Of a DNA stretch of 64,000 nucleotides, positions 9,412 through 19,805 are shown in pieces. The notes under the pieces were generated by a model. It did not search any database. It was given only the letters and a program-made list of their open reading frames with translations, and was not told the origin of the DNA. The position numbers were made by a program, and so were the translations under genes. The first letter of the stretch is position 1. The number at the start of each line of letters is the position of its first letter. The stretch is taken from the NCBI RefSeq assembly GCF_027579695.1, contig NC_083587.1, positions 2,560,501 through 2,624,500 of the forward strand, read 5' to 3'. Source of the stretch: Neoarius graeffei (taxonomy: Eukaryota > Chordata > Actinopteri > Siluriformes > Ariidae).

Positions 9412-10530
9412 GACGAACACTTGTCAATCTATACTATCAACAGTATCACAAACCGACAGCCACATGTTATCATGAATCATTGAGAATTTCACAACATAAA
9501 CAAAGGAAGTATATTTTATAACATTCAGACGTCAGAGACTCAGACACTGTTTACGGTAATCGCTAGACGCATTTCATGTTCACTTCATGTTATGAAGCGA
9601 CTGAACAACAAATTGAAATATATATGCCAAAAAATGACATTTAACAATAATTTAAAAATATTTTGGGTTCTCCACCCTTATGAAACAGGATATTTTCTTC
9701 TAATTTGGGCCTTTTGACAAGCCCATAATTTGGGTGCCGTTATATGGTATGCAATTGGGGCTATATTTGCCCTTGTGTTATGTCAAAGACACTCAAAGTT
9801 ACACAGTAATGACACTGGATTCTGACATCAGCCATCTCAGTAACCAAATTTTAGTTTTGTTTTTCTTAACCAACATGATCGTGTGTATAACATAGATCTT
9901 CGTTTTCCTTGTTAAATGTATACTTACATGGTACTTGGTTAATTAATTGCAACTGATTGAACCAAATGATAAGACATAACTTGGTTTAAAATTTGGTTTC
10001 CCAGTGAAGCTGGTCTGGCATTGACTAGGAGACCAAATCTGGCTATGTTAAAAAATGCTCTGGTAGAGTGAAATTTGTGGCTGAAAACAGTTTTAATGAG
10101 AAATGTAAAGCATTTTTTTAAAGCTGTGTACACTCTAGCTCACCTGCATAGACACTCATTATAAAGTTTGAATTTCTCCAGAATTGATCATGGTGATTGA
10201 TCTGTGACTGATCAAAAAGTATAGAACCTAGCAAAAAAGTTGAATGCCAGATCCACATAGGAGAAGTTTGTCACACAATGGATTCCTAGCGCCACACAAT
10301 CAGACTCGCGATTTTGAAAAAAAAAACAAATTCCCAATCGAAACATTAATGTCTGCCGAGCACATATGACGGAGTGCGCAAGAGAGCGCATATGACAGAG
10401 TGCGTGAGACAAAGAGCATCCTGATTGGGTTACTCAGCAAAATAAGCCAATCAGCTTTCAGTGTGGGCGGGCTTCTCTTTTCTCGAGGACCGGAGTTTTC
10501 AGTTAAGTCAGTGCAGCCTACAGGATCGGC
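9412..10530. other. Upstream flank of the AT-hook exon; no gene recognised
   Basis: It holds AT-rich sequence with two further AATTTGGG motifs (about 9702 and 9727), matching those downstream of the exon. Possible promoter or 5' UTR of the exon lies in 9412-9560 but no TATA box or other clear signal was seen. From 10200 to 10530 there are GC-richer segments leading into the hAT-like exon. Confidence 0.4.
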
Positions 10531-10749
10531 ATGGCAGAGAGAGCGCGCGCCCCAAAAAACGAAAATACAAAACCCACTTCACCTCAGATTACACAAAAGA
10601 ATCTCCCTGTCTAATAATCTCCCTGTCTAATAATCTCCCTGTCTAATAAGGGTCAACAATAATGACACAGTTTCGCGCGATGTACTGTTTGCAGCAGTGA
10701 TTTCAGCATTGCCCATGGTGGCTTAAATGATTGTAAAAGACATGTTGAG
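10531..10749 (+). pseudogene. hAT-like transposase N-terminal exon, decayed
   Basis: The plus strand shows a basic stretch PKKRKYKTHFTSDYTKE (about 10548-10600), then a minisatellite, then CTVCSSDFSIAHGGLNDCKR at 10681-10740, a zinc-finger-like C-x2-C...H block known from N-termini of fish hAT-derived proteins. It ends at a splice donor, GAG/GTGAGG (10749). The upstream ATG (10531) is not in phase with the basic block, and the minisatellite (16-bp units containing stops) breaks the frame, so this is a relic. I could not find its terminal inverted repeats or later exons. Confidence 0.55.
10602..10649 (+). repeat. Minisatellite, three 16-bp units
   Basis: Three identical copies of TCTCCCTGTCTAATAA, expanded inside the hAT-like exon. 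Confidence 0.95.
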
Positions 10750-12192
10750 GTGAGGAGTGTCATTTCATGTGCATTATATTTAGGTCTACAACAGGCTGTC
10801 ATGAAAAGACCAAACTTATTGAAGATTTCCGTAAAGTAACAATGTATGAATATACATCATATATATCACATATATATCAAATACAAGTCATATATAAGTG
10901 TATATCTTTTATAAATGGGGTTAGCTTATCTAATGTAGCATGTTGGGGAGAATCATAGTATCATATTTATATTTCTGATAAAATTTTAGGTATGATACCG
11001 TGTATAACTCTCCTACTTGTTGCTCATTTCATAAGGGGACGGAATTGCTGGCATGTGCCGTGCGGGAGCGTCTGCCCAAATTTTTTAGGCCGAGATGAAC
11101 TTATAGTTTTTTATTTAAAAAAAAAAAATTCCAATATGTAATGCCCATTGTACATGCCTGTTCTTTAATTCAAAATCACCATCTTGATCTTCAGATTGAC
11201 CATATGGTATCTGTATTACATTACACATCCTGTCCAGATAAAACCTAGTTAGTACACACAACAGTTGAAAGGGAAGTGATGAGTGATGTTGAATGTTGCC
11301 TGCTTAATATGCAAGGCCTCCTGCTACCATGATAACATCAGAAGAAAGCTTAAGAGAATTATATGATAGAACTTTTTTCTGGTTTGCACTTCATTTTAAG
11401 AGTGACTTTTTCTAAGAACAGCCCAAAAAGAGCATATTCAGGAAACTCACCATCTCAGAATTTAATCACAATTTGTTATTATAGAGTCTAGGGATAGGAA
11501 TAGAAAATTTTACTAACCTTGACCAGATTAACCCCTTCCCGGCCGGATGGGCCACGCCCAAAATTTGGAGGTCCGACCACGGGTATGACATTCATGTTGG
11601 TTTAAATTGAATATTCTCAAAGATCCCATGATTCTGATTGCTTTTTCTGAGAGAGCATATGGGTGATCTATAAATTGCTTCCAAAAAAATTTGTGGGGGT
11701 GCGAAGCGTATCCACACTAGCGCCACCTAGGCAGGGGACGACTGACTCCTTTTTCAAGAAGACCCAAGTAAGTTGACTATATTACCCCTGCACCTACAGG
11801 CTTGCAAACGTGCCAATACTTTGAGTAGCCTACTGCTCAATCACTCAACCACTGCACTCATTTCAAGATCGAGGATCCATGGTGCACCAGTTTTATTTAA
11901 GGCAGTATTGATTGAAATGCTTAATGTTAGTAGCATACTAACAGGTGTTCTGATAAACTGTCCTACACGTCAATACGTCCTACAAAGCCCCACTGCGCAT
12001 GTGCGCGCATGCGCAGAACACAAAACGTCATTTCTTGGCATTTGAACAGATTTTTGTCCTACATCAGCTGTGCTATAAACGGTGCAGATTAACGGCGTGC
12101 ATTCAATCTTTACTACTTAATCTAACATAATGCTGATTTCTAACCATTGCGTGAGTCTTGCAATACATCTGAAATATCTCCCTGAAATATCC

Positions 12193-12195
<3 letters not shown>
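10750..12195. other. No gene recognised
   Basis: AT-rich sequence with tandem ATATCA/ATATAT stretches (10855-10900) and a few GC-richer islands (11040-11090, 11530-11580, 11690-11740). Reading frames are short and show no domains. Some islands look like ends of DNA-transposon relics but no paired termini were found. Confidence 0.4.
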
Positions 12196-12241
<46 letters not shown>

Positions 12242-12242
12242 C
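12196..12242 (+). repeat. (GT)n(GC)n microsatellite
   Basis: About 18 GT units followed by five GC units. Confidence 0.95.
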
Positions 12243-12886
12243 CATTTGAGACATCCAAAATGTAATCAGTTTTTGTAATCAGTTTTGTAAGATTTGGTGC
12301 AAATCCGTAAACCTGTTCAAAACAAATAGTTAGCCATCTTGAAGTGTTCCAATAAAATGAAATCATTCAAAATGAGTTGTGGAAGTTTGTTTTCTGTGTG
12401 CTGTTGCGTCGCCAAACAAGGAGAACGGCTGGATGAATAGGAGAAAGGTAAAACTCAGTTATTTAACTTGAGTGGAGGTGGAGAAAATGAGTTTAATTCC
12501 AGAAATGGTGGACTGACACTTTAAGTGGAATGTTATGCTTCTCTGGGTTGGATGTGTTAAATGAAAGTAAGCTTTAAAAAAAGTTATTGACTGAATTAAA
12601 ACTGTATTGATGCTCCAATATGTTATGCCGTTTTATGTCTTGCAATAAAAATAACATAACATTTAATTATATTACATTGTGTAAGTGAGACATTAATTGT
12701 TCAAGTTGCTGATACTTACAAATTATAAGTAAGGTGTAGATTCTGCAAGTAAACCTTACAATCAGGAATTAGGTTCCATTACACAGCTGAAAGTAAGAGA
12801 AACCCATTTAACACCAGTAAACACAACTTTGCTCCAAGTAACCTTTACTAGCTGGTATGAAGTAAACATTACTAGTTGGTTTTAAG
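12243..12886. other. No gene recognised; possible older repeat hosting the hAT element
   Basis: This stretch and the one after the hAT (14260-14430) share AAGTAA/AGTAAG-rich text, and 14400-14432 ends in a TTTTTTACAGTG terminus often seen on MITE-like repeats. They may be the two halves of an older element split by the hAT, but I could not match the left terminus. Confidence 0.35.
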
Positions 12887-13355
12887 CAGGGCTTTGAACC
12901 GGTTCAAGGAACGAAAACCGGGAACTTTTTCTATTTCACATGGAACAGAACGAAACCAGAAACTTTATTATTTTTTATGTTCCGGAACAGAAACGCTTAT
13001 TAAAAATAATGGTAACCGGTTAATACCGGTTTTTATTTCGTTCCTCAAAGTTTCCGGAGCCTACAAATAAAAAAGCCATTCTTCTCCTGCGCAAGTTTCT
13101 ATGACCCGCTGGGGTTCACTTCCTGTGTGACGTTCGCTGACTGAATGGAGAGAGCGGGAAGGTGGACTACTATCATGTCTCCACGTGATAAGTGAGTAAG
13201 TGCATTACTGAGTGTCTGAGCAAAGAAGAGCCTGAACGTTGCAACCTCCCTATTGGCTGTTTGTAATAATGTATCAGTTGTTGCCCTTCCCACGGGAATC
13301 ATCGCGGACTCGAGAGACGAGACCTGACGAGTTAGTTCGTTGGTAGCAGAACAAA

Positions 13356-13453
13356 ATGTCTGGACACAAATCGGGTTTTCAGAAAAGGAAAGAAAATAAA
13401 CGGAGGGTCGAAAATGCAAAAAAGGAGGCAGAAAATGCAAAACGAGTTTTAAG
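13356..13453 (+). CDS. hAT first exon remnant (MSGHKSGFQKRK...)
   Basis: An ATG at 13356 opens a very basic, charged 32-codon frame (MSGHKSGFQKRKENKRR...) that ends at a splice donor, AAG/GTAGGA (13453). Short MSG-x-K...QKRK first exons are typical of fish hAT transposases annotated as ZMYM1-like or TTF-type proteins. The BED/TTF finger and catalytic core that should follow are absent from this copy. Confidence 0.6.
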
Positions 13454-13659
13454 GTAGGACAAATGGTTACTTTTTAAGGCAGCCCACCGTGGCTGCAGGC
13501 TTTCAGTTGTGTCATTGAATGGTTACTTTTCTGAGGCAGCCCGCCGTGGCTGCCTGCAGGCTTATTTATTATAGCCCATTTAGTTAAAATAGTTGATATA
13601 AAATGTTTATAGTTATAGTTATGTGATGGTTGTCCTGATTTAGACTGGGTTTTTTTTCT

Positions 13660-13685
13660 GGGGGGGGGGTGGGGGGGGGGGGGGG
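13660..13685 (+). repeat. G-run inside the hAT element
   Basis: Two G tracts of about 10 and 15 separated by one T. Upstream, 13480-13562, the block GGCAGCCCRCCGTGGCTGC occurs twice in tandem. Confidence 0.9.
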
Positions 13686-14439
13686 TGTTTGCACGATGTT
13701 GCACCCGGGTCCAGATTAGGGCAGAACCGACCCTGGCTACATTTCAGGTGTAGTTTGTTTTATGTATGTATGTACTTGCATAGATGTGTACTTGGTCTTC
13801 CAATATGGCACCTAACAAAATCTCGCGGTGCGGTGACGTCATGCGGTAGCCCTCTGTAGGGCCTGACTAGCCTTTGGTAACACACTAAACGAATTATCTT
13901 TCATTTTTGGCACTTTTTCTGTTTGTGTAGATGGGAAGACATACTGAAAATCCAAATCGCCAACATTTGAAATAATAATTGTTTTGAATTATTTCTTGTT
14001 TTATTTAATGAAGGTTGTAATAGAATTAGCCTACATTTGGCTTAAGATGGATGAGACAGAGACAAAATTTTATAGCCATTTCTTAAACAGCTGACAGGGA
14101 ACATAATTAACCGTTCCGGAAACGAAATTTTTTTTTGTTCTAACCGGTTCGGGAACGTCTATTTAATGGTGGAACCCAAAACCGGAAACGTTAAAATTCC
14201 GTTTCTGTTCGGAACGAACCAATAGGAAAAAAATTCTGGTTCAAAGCCCTGGTTTTAAGCAACCTCAACATTCAAGTTCCAAGTAAGGATAACACATATT
14301 TTCAGTGGAGATTACTTTTAAACGTAAAGTAAAGATAACTTGAAAGAGAACAAGTTATATTACTTCATTTATTTGAAGCAACGAGTTTCCACCTTTTTTT
14401 CAAGTAAGCTTAACTTATTCTTTTTTACAGTGAGTGTAG

Positions 14440-14800
14440 TATATTCTGGTGGGGTCATTTGAATTGTCAAAACTTCAGGCATATTCCGATGGTCACTGAG
14501 TTATCAGAAAGTCCTGCATTCATATATTAAAGTAAAAGAATATTCTGACGAAGTCGTTTGAACTGTCAGAACGCCCTACACTCCTATTTTAATGTAGAAG
14601 CATATGTCAGAACACCCTACATTCATATATTGTAAAAACATATTCTGATGGTCATTTGAATAGTCAGAACATCCTACTTACTGTAGAAGCATATTCTGAC
14701 GTGGTCATACGAGTTGTCAGAACATCCTGCGGCATCATTTGAATTGTAAGAACGTCCTACACTCATTTTAATGTAGAAGCATATTCTGATGGGGATTTAT
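14440..14800 (+). repeat. Degenerate tandem repeat, unit about 60 bp
   Basis: The phrases AGCATATTCTGATGGGGTCATTTGAATTGTCAGAAC and CCTACACTCATTTTAATGTAG recur about six times with changes and deletions. No coding frame. Confidence 0.75.
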
Positions 14801-14994
14801 AGGCTTTATAACTGGATTTATAGGCTTTCTGCTGTCCTCCCTTTCATTTGCATCCATGGACCATGGGTATGAAAAAGTTCCATATCGGTCATTGACAGTA
14901 CATCACAGTGTACACACCGAACGTGTATTGAGGTATTTCACCTGACGTCACAGGGTCACGTGACGCCCCGGTGTCCGCCATTTTGAAGGTCAAG

Positions 14995-15437
14995 CTAGCT
15001 AATGTCAACAACATAGTAGCTGGTATGTTACTGTAGCAATGTTTACGTTCAGTCATTTGGATGACTGTTAAAACCTTTCAGTCTCAAGTTTTTCCTTTAC
15101 TGTATTTACTAGTTTACTGTAATTATGATCCGGCAGCTATTTACACCAGATCCAGTGTAAATAGCTGCCGGAGCGCGCTCCGGCTTGCTCCCCCTCAAAT
15201 TAAGCAGCGCGCTCCGGCTTGCTCCCGGAGTGCTCTGGCCGAGGTTCCGGAGCACGCTCCGGCAGCTATTTACACTGGATCCGGTGTAAATAGCTGCCGG
15301 ATCATAATTACAGTAAACTAGTAAATCCAGTAAAGGAAAAACTTGAGACTGAAAGGTTTTAACAGTCATCCAAATGACTGAACGTAAACATTGCTACAGT
15401 AACATACTAGCTACTATGTTGTTGACGTTAGCTAGTG
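14995..15437. repeat. Large palindrome, arms about 190 bp, with nested hairpins
   Basis: 14995-15184 is repeated in inverse orientation at about 15248-15437 with only scattered differences; the same translation appears on both strands. Inside each arm is a smaller inverted repeat built on CCGGCAGCTATTTACAC. The spacer holds two copies of GCGCGCTCCGGCTTGCTCC. It could extrude as a cruciform. Confidence 0.9.
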
Positions 15438-15549
15438 CTAACAGCTAGCTGCTAATACACTGCTACAACACAGACACCGACCCTAATAATACAGTTCTTG
15501 GTCTTTGCCTGGTAACAGCAAATTTATAACGGGCCATGTCTCAACAGAC

Positions 15550-16049
15550 TAAGAAGTTATTTCAATGACATTTAATAACATTTTGTTTATCCTGAGGACC
15601 GAAAGTAAATGAAAATGTGAACAAACCTTAGCTGTAATAAGATGGCGACCACCGGCTCCAGGGACGACCCGCTGATGTAGGCATGTTACCCAGCCTGACA
15701 CAAAATATTTGTAGGTATCCAAACTCTTATACGCTTTCAGATCAATACCTGTGTATGGCGATGGGTTTTTAACGACATAGGTATACAGATCATGTGGGCC
15801 GAAGTCAGGTAAAGACGAGGGCTTCGTGTACTTCCGTACGTCAGTGAACAATCCTGGTGGAAGCAGGTAAACATCGTTCTCTAAGCCTGCTAACCTCAAT
15901 TTTTGCAAATACCTCTCCCTCTGCTTGCCCTGTAAATGCCCTACGTCACTGGATAGTGAAGGTGTTTTCTGCATCTCGCTCCTTTTTCTTTTATGTTTTT
16001 CGTTTGTCGCCTTCCTCGCGTTCAAAATGATTCGAGCCGTGACGTCCAA
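15550..16049 (-). CDS. N-terminal exon of a YqaJ-type nuclease protein of a DNA transposon
   Basis: Minus-strand frame with RERYLQKLRLAGLENDVYLLP, PDFGPHDLYTYVV and LKAYKSLDTYKYFVSGWV. This matches the pattern of the large fish transposon proteins that carry a SWIM-type zinc finger and a C-terminal YqaJ exonuclease: YLQKL.LAGL, YxYLV and FKAYKSLEAYNxFxSGWV. The homology seems to fade after GWV and a GTAACA donor-like site sits there (about 15690). No ATG stands at the expected start (about 16055); the first in-frame Met is about 25 codons in. The zinc finger and nuclease core are missing, so it is not functional. Confidence 0.6.
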
Positions 16050-16106
16050 AATGGCAGCCTAACGATGCATCACATGACTTGGTCACGTGGGTGAAAAACC
16101 TCAATA

Positions 16107-16281
16107 TAGCCATAAACCGATTTCTAATGATATGGCTTCCCCATTGCAGAACACCCCCACTTTTGGAAAGCTTGATACGCCCCTGCTAAAACAGTCCCCT
16201 ATGATTTCATCCATTTTCATTTTCAGTGTGTAAAGCTTTCTGCTCAACACACTGCAGAGGGGGTGATTCTGCCTGATTAGC

Positions 16282-16316
<35 letters not shown>

Positions 16317-16844
16317 TTTAAAAAATAAACAAAAACCCCAAGAAAAAAAAAGTCTGTGAGAAATCAAGTTGAAATTTTGAGAAATAAAAAGTTGGAATGG
16401 CGAGGAAGTTGCAATTTAGAAGAAAAAAGAAAGCTATGGAAATGAACTTGAAGTGAAGATTTAAATACTTTAAACATACAACTAAACAGGTTAGCCAAAA
16501 TACAGCTCTCTCCTGAGTGGATAAATAGTGCACTACCGAGAGTGCACACGGCATTATTTCATACTGAACGGAGTTCCTAAAACAGTAAAGTGGAGATATA
16601 TTTGGGATTCGACCACACACCTTCAGTTTAACTTACCTCAGGGTTTTAAATCCTCAGAGCCAGACACAATAACGCGTTTTTATTCTTATAACGCGAAGGG
16701 CTAAAGCGGCTCAGACGAGCAGCATTTTTTCTTCTCCAGTGTTTTCTGGCGGTTGGAGAAGCAGCTACTGGACCCGTTACCGCCACCACCTGGACTGGAG
16801 TGGAGTTTCAGGGTGGAGGACGCCTATCCCAGCCCAACCCAAAA
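16107..16844. other. No gene recognised
   Basis: Contains an (AAT)n array at 16283-16316, then AT-rich text and GC-richer sequence (16690-16840) just before the inverted terminus at 16845. Confidence 0.4.
16283..16316 (+). repeat. (TAA)n microsatellite
   Basis: About eleven TAA units. Confidence 0.95.
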
Positions 16845-17189
16845 GCCAGTATCTCATTCGCTGGGCTTCTCAATTTCCTCGCATGGGTCGCAAAGTGTCG
16901 CTCCTTCATCGCTGATATTTTGAACATGTTCAAAAAATTAGTGCGACAAAATTTATCTCAAAATAGCCGCAAATGCATCGCTGGTGTCGCAAAGCTGTCA
17001 CGAACCCTTCTCAAGTCAGTTTCCGTGAGACAGGAAGTGCGGGGGGATGCGTCAGTGAGAATCGGTTGGTCAAGGAGGAGTGTGGCTGGTGGAACGGAGC
17101 CTGATAGGCAATTTGCCATATTACTACGGAAAATCAAAGCAGCTGCTGGGCGGGTACGGGGGTTGAGGTGTGATCCGGGAGGAAGCAGG

Positions 17190-18021
17190 ATGGCAGGCGA
17201 GGATGAGGGAGAAGAAATAGATGGTATGGAGCAAGGCATTGACCCGATACAGGCTAATGAAAGACGCACTGAAGCAGGTGAATTTCAGACGGTCAAACAC
17301 AACAAGAGAAGGAAGGGACAATCATCTGAATCTGACGAGAGCGGTAGGGAGGCAGGTAAACCAACTGAATTAAAAGTAATACTTCGATTTCAATCCCCGT
17401 GTACTGTCAATCCCATAAAGGCCAGTGAAGAAGTTCACAAACTGGTCGGAAATGTTCTTGCAGTCTTGCCTTTGAGAGATGGTAATCTAATGATTGTTTG
17501 TCGAGATAGAAACCAGAAACAAGGTTTAATGAAGTGTAAGATGTTCTTGGGGAAAGCGATTAAACCACAGGTGTGGGAAGAGAGAGGAAAAGTTTTGGGG
17601 TGATTTCAGGAGTATCGACCGACATGTCTGAAGAAGAGATTAAAACTAGTGTGAGGGGTGCATGAGTTATTAAAGTGAAACGTCTACCTATCACAAGAAA
17701 TGGAATTAAAAGTGCAAGTCTGTCTGTTATGCTGGTGATGGATGAGGATAAATTGCCAGACAGGATTAAAATTGGGTATGTCAGTTACAGCGTTAGACCA
17801 TATATCCCCCCCCCATGAGGTGTTACAAATGCCAAAGATTCAGACACATTGCTGCGGTATGCAGGGCTAAACCCCGCTGTGCCAAATGTGGGGGCGAACA
17901 TGATTATGGCAAATGCGCTGAAGGTACAAAAATAAAGTGCTGTAATTGTGGGGGTGAACATAGTGCGGCATATAAAGGGTGCGAGGAACACAAAAAAGCA
18001 GTGCAAATACAGAATGTGTGA
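17190..18021 (+). pseudogene. LINE ORF1 protein with CCHC zinc knuckles, frameshifted
   Basis: An ATG at 17190 opens an acidic N-terminus followed by a domain with PTELKVILRF and VLPLRDGNLMIVC (about residues 60-120), the usual pre-knuckle region of I-type ORF1. The frame closes at 17603. About 200 bp on, another frame (17815-18021) gives three knuckles: CYKCQRFRHIAAVC, CAKCGGEHDYGKC and CNCGGEHSAAYKGC. The segments belong to one ancestral ORF1, broken by at least one frameshift. It would bind the element's RNA. Confidence 0.75.
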
Positions 18022-18371
18022 GCGAAGGAGAAATTGTCTTACACTGAAGCTATTAAGAAAGTGAATAGCAAAGCAAAGCCCATCGCCCGAGTACTTTCTG
18101 CCTCCCAGCCTCTACCGCAAACATTTGTTCAAACTCCAAGACACAATGTCAACGACAACACCCTCATTGTAGACAAACGGAAATTTGTTGCATTTGTGGT
18201 GGAATGTATTAATTGTTCAGCAACAGTAGAAAGTAGGACACAAAAAACCTATATCATCATACGAGCAGCTAAGAAGTATCTTGGAATGGAAGATCTATCC
18301 TTTGAAGCAATTAATGAAATACTAACAGCAAAGGTAAATGAAAGTCAGCAGTCATGTGGTGGCGGATTGTG

Positions 18372-19022
18372 ATGGTACTGTCCATACTGCAGTGGAACGC
18401 CAGAAGCTTAGTAGCAAATGACCAAGAATTTAAGTATTTTATTGAAAAGCAACATGATAAACCAAACATCATATGCATACAGGAAACCTGGTTGAAACCA
18501 TCACTGGACTTCAGAATATTTGGATACACAGCTATACAGAAGGATAGAGGTATAGGACCAGGAGGAGGAGTAGCTATGTTCATCCAACAGGGTCTTAGTC
18601 AAAAGCCTTTAAAATTAAATATAGAAGCAGAAGTTATTGGGACTGAAGTGTGGGCTGGGGATACAAAGTTTGAAGTGGTTAATTTTTACAATCCATGTCT
18701 AAAGATTACAAGAGAGCTACTTGAGAGAATCTGCGGGCAAGTAAGTAGCAAATTAATTTTTTGTGGGGATTTTAATGCTCACAACACACTATGGGGAAGT
18801 AATAGAACAGATGACAATGGGCGGGTAGTCGAAGAGTTTATGGATGATTGTAAGTTAGTGTGCATGAATGACGGAAGGGGGACAAGATATGATGTATTGC
18901 GTGGGGTGAACTCAGCCATAGATCTCACTATAGTATCAGAACAGGTAGTAGGAACCACTCAGTGGGAAGTGCTTAAAAACTCCTTAGGAAGTGATCACTT
19001 CCCTATTGTTAGGTTTATATAA
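18372..19022 (+). CDS. LINE apurinic-type endonuclease domain, no RT behind it
   Basis: From the ATG at 18372 the frame runs 216 codons. Endonuclease/exonuclease/phosphatase motifs: LQWNARSL, ICIQETWL (catalytic E), GGGVAMFI, FCGDFNAHNTLWGS (catalytic D and N) and SLGSDHFPIV (catalytic D/H). It then stops at once, where an intact I-type element would run into RT. The 380 bp behind it look like AT-rich UTR. The I-type LINE at 6980-9308 keeps only RT onward, so the two are complementary, but I cannot say they are one family. Confidence 0.78.
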   Translation: MVLSILQWNARSLVANDQEFKYFIEKQHDKPNIICIQETWLKPSLDFRIFGYTAIQKDRGIGPGGGVAMFIQQGLSQKPLKLNIEAEVIGTEVWAGDTKFEVVNFYNPCLKITRELLERICGQVSSKLIFCGDFNAHNTLWGSNRTDDNGRVVEEFMDDCKLVCMNDGRGTRYDVLRGVNSAIDLTIVSEQVVGTTQWEVLKNSLGSDHFPIVRFI

Positions 19023-19403
19023 GTATTATTTTTGACCAAGAAGGCAGTAATTTATTAAAATGGTGACAAAATTAAGGATTAATTTCTGTTCAGTTAAAAT
19101 GACCTTCTGTCTCGGCTGGACATTGTTTGGGAACATTTTGTTTATTTTGATATGAGATGTTTTGCTTATGACTGTCTTTGTTTAGGTTTGTTCTTATTTT
19201 TTGTTTACTTTCTTATAACGTATCTTTGTTGAAAAATTCCGTATGTGTGTAGGCAATGACCTTTAAAATCTGTTTGTACCTTGCTATCATGTCATATGAT
19301 CAGAAATATATTATGTAGAAAATTGTCACTAATTCATATATTTTATCACAATTGTTGTGTCTCCAACTAGTCGCAGGCTGTCGCAGCCCAGTGAGATACT
19401 GGC

Positions 19404-19805
19404 TTAACCCTCACACACTTCTACTAATAACAATTATAATGTAATTTTAAAAAGTGTAATGTTGCATGCCTGGACCCATTTGGTTGTTCTGAACATGTCC
19501 GAATTGGTTTTTTTGTTTGTTTTTTGTTTGTTTGTTTTCTGCCAGAAGTTAAAATTCTCTGGGGCTTGAATAATAAAGACTCCTCTGAGGCACATAAAGC
19601 CAGCATCTATTTGAACTGCTGCTCATACAGCATCACACACCTGCTGTCTACCCATTTCTATATGTAGGAACTCATAGACATTTGGCTAGTGTTACTTGCA
19701 GTTGACACCTCTCCCTTCCTGACTTTTGACATCATCAGGATTTGGAATCACAACCTCTAGATGATAGGGTGAATGCTTCTCTGTTGCACCAATGCCCAAG
19801 AAGCT
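19404..19805. other. No gene recognised
   Basis: AT-rich, with a TTTG/TTTTG run at 19506-19536. The last 13 bases (19793-19805) are the left target duplication of the SINE. Confidence 0.45.

Larger units (their letters stand above)
12887..14251 (+). mobile_element. hAT DNA transposon, internally deleted, with 8-bp TSD
   Basis: The element is 1365 bp. Both ends begin CAGGGCTTTGAACC in inverse orientation and are flanked by the perfect 8-bp duplication GTTTTAAG (12879-12886 and 14252-14259), the hallmark length for hAT. The termini are followed by GGAACG/CGTTCC-rich subterminal repeats. It retains a first coding exon (13356-13453) but no transposase core, so it is a deletion derivative needing a helper. 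Confidence 0.88.
14936..16106 (-). mobile_element. ISL2EU-like DNA transposon with YqaJ-type ORF
   Basis: Both ends begin TATTGAGGT(A/T)TTTCACC in inverse orientation, continue with TCACGTGAC-like text and reach GCCATTTTG, giving imperfect inverted termini of about 65 bp. TA dinucleotides at both ends fit a 2-bp target duplication. Inside is a minus-strand ORF resembling the N-terminus of YqaJ-type exonuclease proteins, which ISL2EU elements are known to carry beside their transposase. At 1.17 kb it is a deletion derivative. A large palindrome (14995-15437) occupies its left third. Confidence 0.65.
16845..19403 (+). mobile_element. TIR-bounded segment carrying LINE ORF1 and endonuclease
   Basis: GCCAGTATCTCA(TTCG)CTGGGC at 16845 is met in inverse orientation at 19403 (GCCCAGTGAGATACTGGC), followed on the right by TTAA. 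Both ends are rich in GCGAC/GTCGC. Between them is coding sequence of a LINE (17190-19022). Either a LINE inserted into a TIR element or a DNA transposon picked up LINE sequence. The left TTAA is not preserved, so the superfamily (TTAA type) is a guess. Confidence 0.5.

Noticed and set aside
7082-9420. Start codon upstream of 9411 for the AT-hook frame
   Set aside because: The frame is open a few codons further but the triplet at 9420 is GTG; the first ATG is 9411.
12440-14432. A single large MITE enclosing the hAT element
   Set aside because: The right end (TTTTTTACAGTG) looks like a terminus but no matching left end was found, so not called as a feature.
15061-15369. Two near-identical 86-codon frames on opposite strands
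   Set aside because: Caused by the palindrome; low-information peptide with no domain.
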